From positions 19,661,337-19,725,336 of the forward strand of contig NC_080055.1 of the NCBI RefSeq assembly GCF_026212465.1: a stretch of DNA of 64,000 nt, written 5' to 3'. The DNA comes from Amaranthus tricolor. Taxonomy: Eukaryota > Streptophyta > Magnoliopsida > Caryophyllales > Amaranthaceae. The notes below the pieces were generated by a model, which had not been told where the DNA came from, did no database searches, and saw nothing but the letters and a program-made list of their open reading frames with translations. The translations under genes were made by a program, and so were the position numbers. Shown here one piece after another: positions 1 to 15,697 of this stretch; position 1 is the stretch's first letter; the number at the start of each line of letters is the position of its first letter.

Positions 1-24
1 TTCCATCAAAGAGATTCGAGCAAT

Positions 25-233
25 TTGTATATAAAATTGGAATGTGTCATCTACGAGATATACGTTGAACTCAGGGGGAGAATCATATTTACTGCACTCT
101 TTTTCCCTTCGTTCAGGTTTTTATCCCATTGGGTTTTTCCTGACAAGGTTTTTAACGAGGCAGTATTAAATAGAAATATTGTAATAATATTTTACTCTTT
201 TTTTTACATAATTAGAATGCATTCAAGGGGGAG
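25..233 (+). mobile_element. 3' untranslated end of a Ty1-copia retrotransposon
   Basis: The stretch around 95-170 (actctttttcccttcg, then 'tcccattgggttttt', then 'aaggtttttaacgaggc') is a well-known conserved block found 3' of the pol gene in one plant copia lineage. It is followed at 224-233 by a purine run (caagggggag) that looks like the polypurine tract priming plus-strand synthesis. The LTR starts directly after it. The small ORF here is not a conserved protein. The upstream body of the element lies outside the window. Confidence 0.7.
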
Positions 234-447
234 TGTTGAAATATAGTGTGAAAGGTAATTAATAAATATAGTGTGAAAGATAATTAATGAATTTACCCTA
301 ATGTGAATGCATTCAATGTAATTATAGATGAACTTGCCTATAAATATGGAAGTTCACCAATGTAAAAACCACACCAATAAGTAAAAACATCTTCATCTTC
401 TAATTTTTACTCATTATACTTCCTCCTTATCTCTCTAAGTTTTAACA
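234..447 (+). repeat. Probable copia 3' LTR
   Basis: Begins TGTTGAAATA straight after the polypurine tract and can be ended at 'tttaaca', giving a 214-bp unit with TG...CA ends and short inverted termini (TGTTGAA / TTTAACA). It contains a TATA-like 'cctataaatatgg' near 339. The 3' boundary is inferred, because the partner 5' LTR is not in the window. Confidence 0.5.
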
Positions 448-2351
448 ATATTTTATTCAACTCCACCTTTTTAGATTCTAGAGTATTAATCCCATAGTTC
501 CATATTCCATTAGCAAATCTTCAATTGTCTTGTATAGTAGTTTCATCATTAATGGTGTTTTATTTTATTTTTGTTTATTCTCTGCAGCTCCTTATAAATA
601 ATTCTTTGCGTAAACGTAATCATATACATATACCAACGATATATAGTCAATTTCATAGGCTATCTCATCCATTACTTTAATCCTTTAACTCATGCTTTAT
701 GCTTAATGTAACCAACTAAACTTACAAAATCTTATAATTAGATGTTAGGGTCCATAAGCTACGAAATAAAATACATATTAGATGCCTCTAATAATCAAAC
801 TTATACAAACTACTCTCTATTCCTCAGATTAATGTTATTTTCATAATAAATTTTCACGAAAATTAAGAAAAATAAAATATTTTAAATTAGATATATTATT
901 TTATTGAACAATAAATTTAATGGCAAAATATAGAGACCATAAGCCTTAAAAAATATTAAAATAAGTTAGCGGGAAAATTATATGAACCATATCATTAAGG
1001 AAATATACCCTAAATAATCTAACATTTTCGCGATTTTCCTATAATAATCTCACCTATTGATAAATCATGAATAATCCGAACTTATGGGGTTCTTTGATTT
1101 GGATACACTCAAGTCGAATATTTGGTGAGAAATAAGCCAATTAAAAAGCCCACGTGCTATCTCAAAAAAAAATTAAAAATAAAAAGCTCACATGCAAGTA
1201 ATTCGCAAGTCAAAGCAAAAAGATGATGATTAACTAACGGAAGCCATTAGTTAGTACTTTTTAAAAGAGAAAAACTTTTTAACAGAATTTTTTTATTAAG
1301 TAATTTGTGGAAAAAAAAATTATTAAGTACTTTTTGATGGTTTTTCCTTTAAAAAAATATGAAGGTCTATGATTTTGCTATGAGATGGAATTTCATATGG
1401 GTATGGGCATAAGTATAATAAATGAGTATACTTGGACAAAGAGAAGGGTTGCCCCACATGTAATGATACTTGGGAGACCATATTGTCACCATTGTATGAG
1501 GCATTCAATGGTACCATAAAATATGGGAAGGACATCCTCTTTAAACACTAGTCAAAATTCAGTAGACAGAAGGGCTAGCCTATGTTAAAGTAACACTAAA
1601 TTCATCCGTGACCATCATGATCATCTGGTGGATTAAAGGATTTTAGGGTTTACTGTTTTAGCCTATGAGTAAAATAGGTGAGAGAACATAATGGACAATC
1701 TATATCCGTATTTCCTTCATAGAGAGGACTTTGAGTGCCATTGTATGTCTAAACAATTAAACAAGCCTCTTGAGAAACCGTCTCTTTGAGAAACGTATTT
1801 CAAGCCTAGCCCATTAAAAATTAATGCCTACTTACCGTATTCTTAATGCTTATTTACATTATCTTTAATGTATATTTATCGTTTTTTTTATGTTTACTTT
1901 TAATATCTTAAATGTCTACTTACATCATTCTTAATGGCTAATGCCTACTTACAATATTTTAAAAAATATATAATTGGTCAACCCAATTAGAAATAGAGAC
2001 CGCACAAAATTAAGTGCTGATAACAAACATTAAGTTGTGAAAAGGAAAAAAACAATGAAAGGAATGAGACCAATAAACTTATTGAGAAGCTAAACAAGAT
2101 TACAAATAACGGAAAATCAAGAGAGAATGAACAATTCCCTCAGAATATTTTACCGATTAGCTTATGATTCATTCAGCTACGCATAACAGATACATACAAT
2201 ACATGGCGCAAACTTGTGCAAAAACCCGATACGAAAGTGCACACATCAACCGTCTTAGATTGGGAAAACAGCTCGATTAGCTTCCAGCAAAATGGCAATG
2301 CTTGCGCGACATAGTGAAAGTGAACTTCTTTCCGAAATCAAACATACCAAA
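448..2351. other. Intergenic, AT-rich, no gene seen
   Basis: No coding exon recognised. At about 1828-1965 there is a degenerate short tandem repeat of units like 'aatgcctacttacattatt' (roughly five units of 25-35 bases). Around 1763-1800 'gaaaccgtctctttgagaaac' resembles a short dispersed motif seen again near 30055, 50296 and 52704. The 3' UTR of the minus-strand ROP gene presumably occupies the right-hand end. Confidence 0.6.
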
Positions 2352-5386
<3,035 letters not shown>

Positions 5387-8284
5387 TTTCTTTCCAGAGC
5401 AATTAATGACAAGTTAAAGGGTTTAAAGTTTTAACAGTAGCTCTCTTTATCTACAGAAACAATATATATGAGAAATTTCAGGAAGTTTGTTTTGAGTACT
5501 AAAGAAGCATCAAAAAATGGGAAAAAGCTTCAATTTTTATTTTTATTTTTTTAAATTTTTTTTTTTTGGGTTTGAAAAGAGTGTAGAGGAAGAAAAGAAG
5601 TGATTTTTGTGAGAAAAGGATGAGAAGATAAGCCACAGAAAATAAGTAGAAGGCTGTTTGTGTGTTTGAAAGGAAAAAAACAAATATAAAAGAGAGGGGA
5701 GAGAGGAGGGGTGCAATGTAAGGCAGTCAAAGGGTGTTCACTGCAACATACTTTTCATCCCTCTCAATAAATTTCAAAATCCAACAGAAATATTTTTTTT
5801 GAAAGGGAGTTTGAGGGTAATTTAATTGTTTGAGTATTAGGGTGGGTGGCTATGTTAAAGGTCCCACTTTTGCAACGGCACATAACATTGTCTCTACTAC
5901 TTTCTCTCACCGTTGGGATCCAACTGTTCCTTCTCGGTATTTAAAATTTTTACAATTCTTTTTATTAATTTCCTTCTAAATTACTTATAACTATAGTGAT
6001 TTAATCAGGGGCGAAACTATGCTGGGCCTTGGAAAGGTTCGACCTTCTTGTTGAAAATGTAATTATTTGTAGTTTTAACTTTGGTCTCCCTTTACTAATT
6101 TATGATATACTCTATAGTTTAAAAAGTGTAAAAATATAACAAAAATTACTATAACTCAATGAATTGAATAACACATTTATCACATAAGGTCTAGAGATCA
6201 AATCTTCACTTAAACTATTCTTTTTTAATAAATTACGGAGTATTAAATTTTTATTATAATGTTATTACTTTTTATCTTTTATTATGTTACATTTATCCTT
6301 TTTAGTATATGTGTATTTATATTTTACCTAATTTAATTTTAATAATATTTTTTGGAGACTTATTAGGTGAATAATAGAGTCAAAAAAACATTTGGGTTTT
6401 TTTAAAAATGAAAACTATAGGGAATCTTTAACTCTATTTGTTTAATATGATTTTTTCTATGGTTTAAGTTGATTTCAATCTATATGATATTAATATTTTC
6501 ATAATTTAACTAATTTTTATAGTAAATAATTTGTTCATATATCGACTATTTGACCTCCTTTAATTTCAAATTTTGATTTTGCCACTAAATATAATGATCG
6601 GAGAAAGTATAATTTACTCACATTTTGAAAGTTTTTCTCAACTCACTTCTTTTTCAAAACTTGATTACTTGAATAATTACATCTACAGACTACATGTATT
6701 CTATATTCTAATCTATCATTTTTTCAAACTTTTTAAAAAAGAGAAAATGAGGCAAATCACAAATAATATTATGGGAGACTTGGCCTAGGTGAAATACATT
6801 GCACATTTTGTGCGAATGGGTGTGTTTTCGCCCTATTTTTTGAAAGAAATTATGTGTAAAATCATTTTCTATTATCTAATAATATATAAAAATTATAATA
6901 ATAAAGCTTAACAAAACTAATTATTAATGTTTATCTAAAACAAAACAAAAATCTTAACACAAAGTAAATAGCATATTCACAATAATGTTTGTTACAACAA
7001 CGATCAACAATAATAATTTTTATAATACATTTTTTAAACGAATCACCATTATTAAACATAATTAATTACAATAAAAAGAAACACTTAAATATAAGAAAAA
7101 AAATATTTAAATAACTAATCAATAAATAAATAAAGGTAAGTTGAACATTTAGATATAGTCGCTCGACCTCATCTAAGTTCAGTCGCACATTGTGTGAAAA
7201 TACCTAGATGGAGTCGCTCATTTTGTATGAATCCTTCTATTTTCTGAGTTCGTTAGAGAATTTTTCATTCTATAAACTATTTTAAAAATATCTAGGAGCA
7301 TAATTATCAAAAATAATAGTAACGCAAGATGACGACGTTTGGCAACGTCATTTTCCATTTATATAAGAGAAACTTCTAAACTTCATTTGGAAGCATAGCA
7401 AATTCTATACTACTCTCATGTCTCTATGAAATTACATTGTTTTGTAATATCTAGTTTGCAGAAGAACAAGATTTAAGATCAATGGTAATGTCCCAATTGA
7501 TGGGTTAATCACAAAATCATAGAAATTACAACATCTAATGCAGGATAAACATTAAATCAACAACACTAAATTTATTGAGGTTCACCTAATATAGATTACT
7601 TTTTCTCTAGATCGCCTAGTGTGTTTATTGATTGATATAATATCAAGTTAGAAAACTTCAATGGAGGATTATGATGGAGTTATCTAGAGTAAGAGACAGT
7701 TAAGACTTAAGGTAATAAAGTTAGATTCCAACTGAGATAAGATTATGTTTCGAATGTGAATAGATTGCCCAAGTTAAGGCGATTTGGGGTAATTATAACC
7801 CATATCCTAAATATGTTAGAATTGCATCTACATATGAGTTGTTCTGACCCACAACAAAAAAATAAAAGATATATTACTTTATAAACTTGACGATGAGTTT
7901 TTATTACTATCAATTGGTTTTAGTAAATCTCCCTTAGATTTGTAACAAAATTATCTCTTCTTTGTCATTAAAGTGCGATTTATTGTTAGACCTTTATAAC
8001 TAGGCATTTGACTTAATCACTTGGTTAGGGAACTTTAGTTAGATATCAATTCGCAATAAGTTTACAATCCTTATCGTGGACTAAAATTTTAAGATTTGGG
8101 AGAGAATATAAAAGTACCCATTTTTATCCATAACACAACGAAAAAAGAAAAGATCATATACCACTTAGTAAACTTGAAGGTTAAAACATAATAATATTTT
8201 GAAAAGAAATTTCGGAATCAATTTAAAATGTTAAAATTTAAGCCCCACATTTAATTAATTTTTTAAATTTGCTACTATAAACTA
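5387..8284. other. 5' flank of the ROP gene and AT-rich intergenic DNA
   Basis: 5390-5760 is the probable promoter/5' UTR of the minus-strand ROP gene, with purine-rich plus-strand runs (pyrimidine-rich on the sense strand). The rest is AT-rich and shows no exon or recognisable element protein. Short ORFs here have no family resemblance. Confidence 0.55.
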
Positions 8285-8712
8285 CTCCATCCATTCATAA
8301 AGTTGTTCTCATTTATCATATTAAAGTGTTATATTTGTTGTTCCTATGAAAAATTTTTCTATTAATATCACAAATCTTGAACATAATTAACCTTGTTTAT
8401 CCTCAATTTAATTTTTTAATAATGCTTATGATCTCCATATATTTTTTATTTACTAACTTTATTTTAACATTTTAATATTATTTATAGCCCCCACATGTTT
8501 CCACTAATTTTATTTATATATTCTTTTAGTTATGGTCCTCATATTTATTCCGCTAAATTTATATTAATATATTTTTTAATGCTTATGGTCTTCACTTTTC
8601 CTCCATCAGATTCATTATTAAATAAATAAAATAATATAACCACTTTTTTTAAAAAAAATATTTTTTTCTCGTGAACATTCATTGTGGGAACAACTTTAAG
8701 GAACAAAAGGAA
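8285..8712. mobile_element. Stowaway-like MITE, degenerate
   Basis: Starts 'ctccatccattcataaagtt'. The right end read on the other strand gives 'ttccttaaagttgttccca', so the arms share roughly TAAAGTTGTTC. The interior is AT-rich and non-coding. The 'ctccNtccnttc' start flanked by TA is typical of this plant MITE group. Confidence 0.6.
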
Positions 8713-8789
8713 TATAATAATCTATCATATAAATTGAGACAAGGGATTATTTGACTTAATTTTGTCCGTTTATTCTAAAGTTGTTCATA

Positions 8790-9425
8790 GGCAGGCTTGG
8801 GTGGGTAGCGGATTGGACCCGTGTATGCATACTTATTTTTTTTTCGCTACCGCCCATTTTCTTAGCGGGCAGGACCTGCGGGTAAGCAGATACTTTTTAT
8901 ATAAAAATTAGAAATACTCCACAATGCAAATCATAAAGTTAAGCCTTAATAACAATTAAAATAATACAACACACTGTCCAAAATACTCCAAAAAAATAGT
9001 TTCAAATTACTCAAATTACATAAATATAAACATTATTTTGGATGATCCAACCAAAGCAATGAGATCATTGATTAATATCATCTTACTATGGAGTAATGTA
9101 GACAATAGATGAGTAGACTAGAGTCCTAATAGTAGTATTAAACTATGCTGGGTAATTGTAATTAATGGGTAATGTAGATAGTAGATGAGTAGACTAGAGC
9201 AACTTAAAAATTATAAAATTATCGCTTACTAATTAATATATTAAATTAAGCGGATGGGCGGTATACCCGAGGGTATTTTTTGGTGCCACTACCCGCCCAT
9301 TTATCTTGCCGGACGGATGTTACCCATTCAAATATTAATATTTTTTTTAAAAAAAAACAATTCTCCAAGCTCCCTCATTTTTTAAATCGGGTGCGTCGAG
9401 CCTGATAGGTAGCCCACCAATTAAG
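8790..9425. mobile_element. Possible non-autonomous hAT-like element
   Basis: Left part carries 'caggcttgggtgggtagcgg'. The right part carries 'tacccgcccat' and ends 'cgagcctg', the inverse of the left terminus CAGGCT(T/C)G. Words such as gggcgggta recur in both orientations, as in other low-complexity hAT MITEs. 'atagg' flanks both ends, too short to prove a target duplication. Two copies of 'agatgagtagactagag' lie inside (about 9108 and 9183). Confidence 0.35.
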
Positions 9426-9911
9426 AGTCTAATTTATCTTAATATTGGTGCATGGTGAAATAAGATTTAATCAAATTTCATTGGACTATGAATAATGATG
9501 ATAACTACTTATTCAACCTAATCATGCACTTGTTTAAGGTTATGAATACATCAAGTTAACCAAATATAGGACGAGTAGTTGTTTTAGGTGCTAAGGTGTT
9601 GACTTTCACACTCCCATCCGATATGCTCCTAAATTCCATCACAAAAGAACCCAAAATTGAGAAACCAATAAGGAGTCTTTGTATTTGGGTTTAAGTTCAT
9701 AAGCTTCAAATAGGAATGGGATTTTATTTTGGAATGAAAACAAAACAAATTAAATTAATCTTTGGGGAAATGGACTCTGGTTAATGTACAAGACAAAGCA
9801 CAGCCAACTAGGGTTTTTGTCCATAGTCACTTGTCAGAGATAAAAAAATTGTTCTGGCAACCCACTTTTTGGGTTTTAGAAATTCAACTATTAATATATA
9901 CAAAAATTGTT

Positions 9912-10125
9912 CCTCCATCCCACTCAATTGGGCATTATTTATTATTTTGGTTTATTTATCTTAATTTATATCATTTTTATTTTTAGATAATGATTTACTA
10001 TTTTCTTTTAATTTTATTTATATACTTTAATTCTCATTTAATTTCATACATATATTATTTATTTTTTTTTTCATTTATTATCATTATTTATCTTTTTTCT
10101 TTAATTCTAATAGGACAGAGGGAAT
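9912..10125. mobile_element. Stowaway-like MITE, weak
   Basis: Left end 'cctccatcccactcaattgg' and right end 'aggacagagggaata' resemble the inverted ends of the common 'ctccctccgtcc' MITE group, with an AT-rich interior. Arm similarity is modest. Confidence 0.4.
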
Positions 10126-10452
10126 ATACATATTCTCTTTAAGCCTGTGATTAAGAATTCAACCCAAAATGTGTGGATGATACGAAAACAATTATTAAGA
10201 TTCTGATCAATAATAGAAGAGAGAAAGTAGGTTTATTATTAGAGTATATGACATATCTTGAGACCTTAACCATCAACCATGTCAAGGAACAACTCAATTA
10301 AACTTTAAGCTTTTGGTTGAGTTAGTTTCTTGACATAGAATTAAAAGTCAACATGACAAATAAGTTACAGGTTTTTATCTCAACTATCCTTTAAATTAAA
10401 GTGAAATAGTTCATGCAAAGTTTAAGAAGGGTTTATACTATATGTCTGTATC

Positions 10453-10639
10453 TGTTAGAATATATTACAAATATATTCTTTGACTTTGTATTTATGGTAT
10501 ATAATCAAGTTTAGCAAGTGTATATCTCCTATCATAATCCTAGCCTATAATAGAGCTAATGGTTGCCGAGTTTATCTCGGTAGTTTGTTTATTAATACTG
10601 ATAGCCAAATCAATGAAGGGCAACGATCATCTAATTACA
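10453..10639 (+). repeat. Copia 5' LTR (short, 187 bp)
   Basis: Begins TGTTAGAATATATTAC, ends ...CTAATTACA, and is followed directly by TGGTATCA, the usual primer-binding site complementary to initiator methionine tRNA (10640-10650). The match to the PBS makes the LTR assignment firm. No 3' LTR found in the window, so the element is truncated. Confidence 0.7.
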
Positions 10640-10699
10640 TGGTATCATAGTATTTTTTACGATCTTAGGATTCCTAGCTTCCCTCTTCTCTCACGGCTC

Positions 10700-10990
10700 A
10701 TCTCCTTCTTCTTCCTCAAATTTTTCCCTCTCCTTCCGCTGCAACATTTCATGGTAGAGACTCCAAAATATCATCCTGCATTTGCCATCACAAATGTCAA
10801 ATCACTTATTCCGATTACCTTGGACACTGCTGGAATGTATTACTCTTAGGCCGCCCTCTTCAAAGTGCTTTGTAGGGTTCACAACCTTACAAATCACATA
10901 TTCTAATAGTATCTACACTTCTAACCAATTAAATGACTCCTTTGATCATGTTAATTGTTATAATTCTATTTCCACTTTTATAAGGTAGCT
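10700..10990 (+). pseudogene. Copia gag N-terminal fragment
   Basis: Downstream of the LTR and PBS, the translation around 10770-10900 reads HPAFAITNVKSLIPITLD, a stop, then AALFKVLCRVHNLTNHI in the same frame. This is the start of the gag polyprotein of a plant Ty1-copia group (HPAx-V-TNIK...LFxxHCxxxxVxxHI). An in-frame stop where Trp/Ser is expected, and loss of everything downstream, mark it as dead. Confidence 0.65.
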
Positions 10991-11120
10991 CACACTTCTT
11001 TTAAATAAAATTATTACATATTTGCAATTTGTTGAAGCCAAGGTCTTGATATTCAAATTCAAGACTTCTTCCAAACTATTTTATACACAATATTATAGTT
11101 TATAATCTCTTTAATTCATA

Positions 11121-11915
11121 ACAAATGTCTTATTTTCCTTTTATATTAATTCATTTTGATTGTCTTATTTTCATTTTAAGTAGTAATTTTTGACACATGT
11201 AGATGCCTTTTTGCAGCGATCTCCTTCTTACTTTGTACTTGTGGAAACTTATTTATTGTAGTCTCCTCTTAATTTGTAGAAGTAGAAATCTTTTCATTGT
11301 GGTTCTCTTCTTACCTTAATATTTGTGCAAATCTATCATGGTCCATATTCTTACCATAATAATTGTGCAAATTCCAAATGTGACATTTGCTCTGAGTTTG
11401 AGAGATCATCCTTTAATTTGTATGTTTTTCTCCATGTCTTCATAAGCTTGCATTAGAGAACAACAAACGTGTGTAACTAATTCACTTTACTCCTAGAGAA
11501 GATGATGATATTTACCACAAATTCAAAACAAATGTTTTATTCTTTTGAATTCAGTTCATTATAATTATTTCATTTTAATTTTAAGTAATAATTTTTGACA
11601 CATGTAGACACCTTTTTTGTGGTGGTCTCCTTAATTTGTACATGTGGATATATTTTTTTTATTAAAACCTCCTCCTAATTTGTGGATGTAGAATCTTTTT
11701 ATTTCGATCCCCTTTTTATCTTAATATTTAAGCACATCTATTGTGGTCCTCATTCTTAGCTTAATATGTGTGCAAACCCAAAATATGATATTTGCTTTGA
11801 ATTAAAGGGATTTGTATGTATTTCTCCCTGTCTTCATAAGTTTGCAATAGAAAACAACAAATATTTATAACTAATTCACTTTACTCTATAAAATATGATG
11901 ACATTTACCACAAAT
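11121..11915. repeat. Tandem duplication of a ~400-bp unit
   Basis: Copy 1 about 11121-11530, copy 2 about 11536-11915. Both run through the same landmarks in order: 'ttttgacacatgtaga', 'ggtctcctt', 'cttcataag', 'taactaattcactttactc', 'tttaccacaaattca'. The copies are clearly diverged (small indels, many substitutions). No coding capacity recognised. Confidence 0.75.
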
Positions 11916-12369
11916 TCAGAAAATGAAATGGTCCATTATTTGGGATACTACACGATGATATCCAAAAAATTATAAGAAAACAAAGAAGATGTTGCAGGAT
12001 ATACCAATTCTATTTGATTTGATAGAGACTTTATACTGCTTATTGTTATATGACAAAGATAATACACACTATATACATGTGAGGCGTGTGTGTAGGATTG
12101 TGTGTTTTTTCTTTCAAAGGGTTGTTTCATTTATTTTATCCAACCTCCTTTCTTAATGAAACTATTCTTTTTGTCTTGCTAAAATTTGGTTGTTGGTGGA
12201 GTGTCATACTTCATATACAAATTTTTAGTATTCCATACTCGCTAATTCACATTATTGTCATTAATTTTCATCCCATTGCAACACAACACTCTCTCTCTAT
12301 ATATATATATCATACTAATTTGGAGAGCAAGAAAATTTCAATAAACCAACTTAACCAAAAGTTTAAACT

Positions 12370-12530
12370 GATGGTTGAGACTTTAACATATATTATATAC
12401 TCTAACGCCCCTTCACACGAAAGTCCTTTAATTTGGCCTAGAAGTATAGATGCAACACATGCTCTCGTTATGCATAGTGTTAAATATTCCACTTTAAACA
12501 TGCATTCCCATCATTAATCGAATCCCTCAC
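12370..12530. repeat. Dispersed repeat fragment
   Basis: The block with 'actgatggttgagacttta' and 'tattatatactctaac' recurs in related form at about 5020-5165 (opposite end order) and, in part, near 10250-10340 and 51800-51860. It looks like the terminal part of a retroelement family inserted several times. The exact class is unknown. Confidence 0.4.
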
Positions 12531-12619
12531 AAAATGACAATGCACCTCAATCTTTTTCCTCCTCTTGTGAATCACTACATACGTTGACTTACTAATCAAT
12601 AACAATATATTAACTTTTT

Positions 12620-15364
12620 TAGCTGGGCATCTCTAAGAAGGTGACGGCACCCTTGTTGCTCTACTAGCCGTCATCCCTAACCTTCCCACCCTTCTTCTCT
12701 CCTTCTCCCTCACTCCTCACGGTTGCAGCAGCCCAGCCACAGCAGAGGCCACGTGAGACTCCCCACGAACGTGGATCATCCGACAGCCAGCCACGTAGCA
12801 GTAGCCCAGCGTCCTCCCTCCTAGCAGCAGCCACGGCTGCGTTTGCCCCCCCAACAACAGCAGGCTGCTGTGACGCCAAGTTTAGCACCACCGCGCGGCT
12901 TTCCTCCATCATCACACACGGTGGTTCGTATCACCACCACAAGAACCACCGACTCCTTGACCCATTTCCTAGTTTCACCCATTGTAAGCTATCTCTCACT
13001 TTCCTAATTGATTAATTTATTGTTTCTAATTGGAATCTACCATGTTTATGAGTTGTGTGTTGATTTTGTATTAGTTTTATGAGTTGTGTGTTGATTGTGT
13101 ATTAGTTTCATTGAATTTGTGTATGGGTAATAGTTAAAGATATTATCTTTGAATATGAAATAATTAGGGTTTGATTTAGAGTTGAAATTAGTAATGGCGT
13201 GGGCTTTCATGTTACATTTTGGTGGTGTATTAGTTTTATTGATTCTTGTTATGAATAATAGTTAAAAAGTGTTATCTTTGAACATGAAATGACTAAGGTT
13301 TGGAGTTAGAGATGAAATTACTAATGATGTGTGTTTTATGCTATATTTTGGCGGTGTGATGACTGATTAAATAACCTTAAAAGTTAAGTTGTTTTGAGAC
13401 TTAGTCGATTGATTATTGTTGTGATTATTAGTAATGATGATGATTGTAGTTGGCTATGGGAGTGATTTTTAGTCGTTGAATTGAGAATAATAGTTGCTAA
13501 TTGTTGTTGATTGATTGTTGTCAGTTACAAGTACTCATATTAGGTTGTTATTGCAGTCATAATGCATAATTTTAGTAAGGCCATGAGAATAATACCAATT
13601 TATTGGAGATGTAACAAATAATATTGCGATTCGATAACTCTAAGATTTGCCTTATCGTTATATTAGTGTTATATTAAAATTGTAAGACTTACTTGTGATT
13701 AGTTATTTTTGGGTAACGCAAACCGACGTACTCAAAATTAGTTGATGTGAAGGAATGATTTGCATATACTTTTTACTTTTAAATTGATGAAAAAACTTAT
13801 GTTGTGTTGAGTTAATGACTTTGACTTTTATTGAATGAGTTGTGTGCGTGCTAGAGTAATCGAAAACTTCTGTTGAATGGGTGACAGTGGTTACTTTAGT
13901 ATTTAGTTGGCATGATAAAGTAGTTAAGAGAACTTATTAGTTCTATTCCTAACTTGTATAGGTTCCCAGTTCTTAAGAGGAAAGTAGAACCTTAGTTGGG
14001 TGACTTTGGTAACTTTTGGTCGTGCAGTGACGCTTACAGGTACGTATACGCAATAATTAGTTATCATATTCATCGTTTTAAGGTATTATTAGACAAGTAG
14101 AATGAAAGCAGTAGGAGACTGTGAGAACAAATTCCTAAATAGTAGAGAACGCACTATGATTGTGTGTGGTATCGAAGTGATTCCCTAGTTATTGAGCCTT
14201 GATTATGATTAGTTGGCGTGACTCAATTGGATTATGTCCGTTTGATTTTATAGTCCCCTTGGTAAGATCCGACTGGATCACCACCGTAAGGGGAGGTATG
14301 AGCATACTTTTGTCATTGGGCGCCGGGTGGCCGATACCGCTCCTTGACCGAGGTGTTACCATGCAGGCCTTGCAAACCCCAATATAGTGGCCTCTTTACT
14401 GGATTGGTACCCCAGTGTGTTAGTTTTCCCGAAGGTAGGACCTGAGAGGGTTAGCTAGAGGGGGTATGAGCTCATACTTTGCCATGAGCGCCGGGTGGCC
14501 GATGAAGCCCTTGGCCGTGTCACTATGCCATGAATAGGGAAAAGATCCACTACTTTTGAATATACTTCGAGGGGTTAGTAGTTTAAAAGAGAAATCATGA
14601 GCAAATAGAAGTTTTTAGACAAATGAGTAGATACGTTATTGCTGTGCTATGTCGTCGCCTATCCCTTTTGTTCTATGATTTCAATGGTTGTAAGTTCATT
14701 GATTACTGACGTGTATGTGTTTGTTGTTATTTGTTCATGACTTCCTATGATGTTCCTGCTATGATACATTTGACTATGGTCATTATGTTGAGCAGCAGGA
14801 GGATCATAGCTTGGCATAACAGGTATAAGAGCTTTTTTTGCTTGGCATTGGGGAAAGAGTGGAGTACGATTATAGCAATTACTATATGATTAGCCTGACG
14901 TTGTAGCTCTTATATTCTTTGTTAAGTTTTGGGTCGTATAATTACTTTGTTTTTGAGCCATGTGATTCCTTGTGAAATTATAGTCCGCTACGTAGTTTCT
15001 GGATGTATGATCGTAAGAATAGTTCTTTTGTATCCGTTAAGACTGATGCGTTAACATTGGAACCACGATCAATGTTGGAGTTGATGACTTGAGGAATCGA
15101 CGATGATTCATTTCTTCGTGACACATTTTGAAAGGCATTGAGACCTTGGACCATCTTAGTTGTGTTATCTTATTTACTTAGCTTGGATCATACCTTCAAT
15201 TTTAGTGAAGGTGCTGTCGAAATTTCCACTCACTCATCCTTTTTAGCTAGTCATTAACGTTTATTTAAAATTCTTTTTTTTTTTCTTTTATGTAACACTC
15301 GAATTTACTCTTGTCCTTCACGATTTTGGTTTTGTTTAAGGGGTTGGAAATTTAGGGGTGTTAC
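12620..15364 (+). repeat. Probable gypsy (chromovirus-type) LTR or LTR remnant
   Basis: This block has a base composition unlike its surroundings (GC-rich 12640-12960 and 14200-14560) and no host exons. It contains internal tandem duplications: 31-bp units near 13048-13110, ~120-bp units at about 13126-13250 and 13252-13365, and a pair sharing 'gcgccgggtggccgat' at 14320 and 14489. It ends 'ggggtgttaca' immediately before a gypsy integrase fragment. Long, internally repetitive LTRs of this type occur in Tekay-like chromoviruses. Boundaries are approximate. Confidence 0.45.
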
Positions 15365-15369
15365 ATGCG

Positions 15370-15690
15370 CAATTAATCGTTGCTATTGCTTTATATTCAA
15401 CTTTAGCCGGCAAACGAGACAAAATGTGTTGGGAAATGATTTGAGAATGAGCACCACCTTTTACCTTGCTATAGATCGAGAGATTGAGCGGACCATTCAG
15501 TTACTAGAGGATATGTTACGAGCATGCGCTTTAGACTTTGGACGTTCTTGGAATGAAAAGTTGGATCTGATTCAGTTTTAATATAACAATAGCTATCCTT
15601 CTAGTATAGGGATGACACATTTAAAGCATTGTATGGTCATAGATTTTGTAGCCCAATATGTTGGGATATGCACGAGGACTCACATCATAT
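15370..15690 (+). pseudogene. Ty3-gypsy integrase fragment
   Basis: One frame gives LGNDLRMSTTFYLAIDRE, then IERTIQLLEDMLRACALDFG and RSWNEKLDLIQF-stop-YNNSYPSSIGM. This is the C-terminal half of the gypsy integrase core (STAFHPQTDGQSERTIQ...LEDMLRAC...LPLxEFxYNNSYH-SIGM). A stop replaces the residue after QF, the DGQ motif is degraded, and near 15640 the frame shifts to one encoding YGHRFCSPICWDM (family: YGRxCRSPxCWxE). Only this piece of pol remains. Confidence 0.8.
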
Positions 15691-15697
15691 AGTTTTA

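Noticed and set aside
12086..12517. 143-codon ORF on the plus strand
   Set aside because: Hydrophobic, low-complexity translation of AT-rich DNA across a dispersed repeat fragment; no family resemblance.
12664..12915. Ala/Arg-rich 83-codon antisense ORF
   Set aside because: Sits in the GC-rich part of the LTR-like block; no conserved motif.
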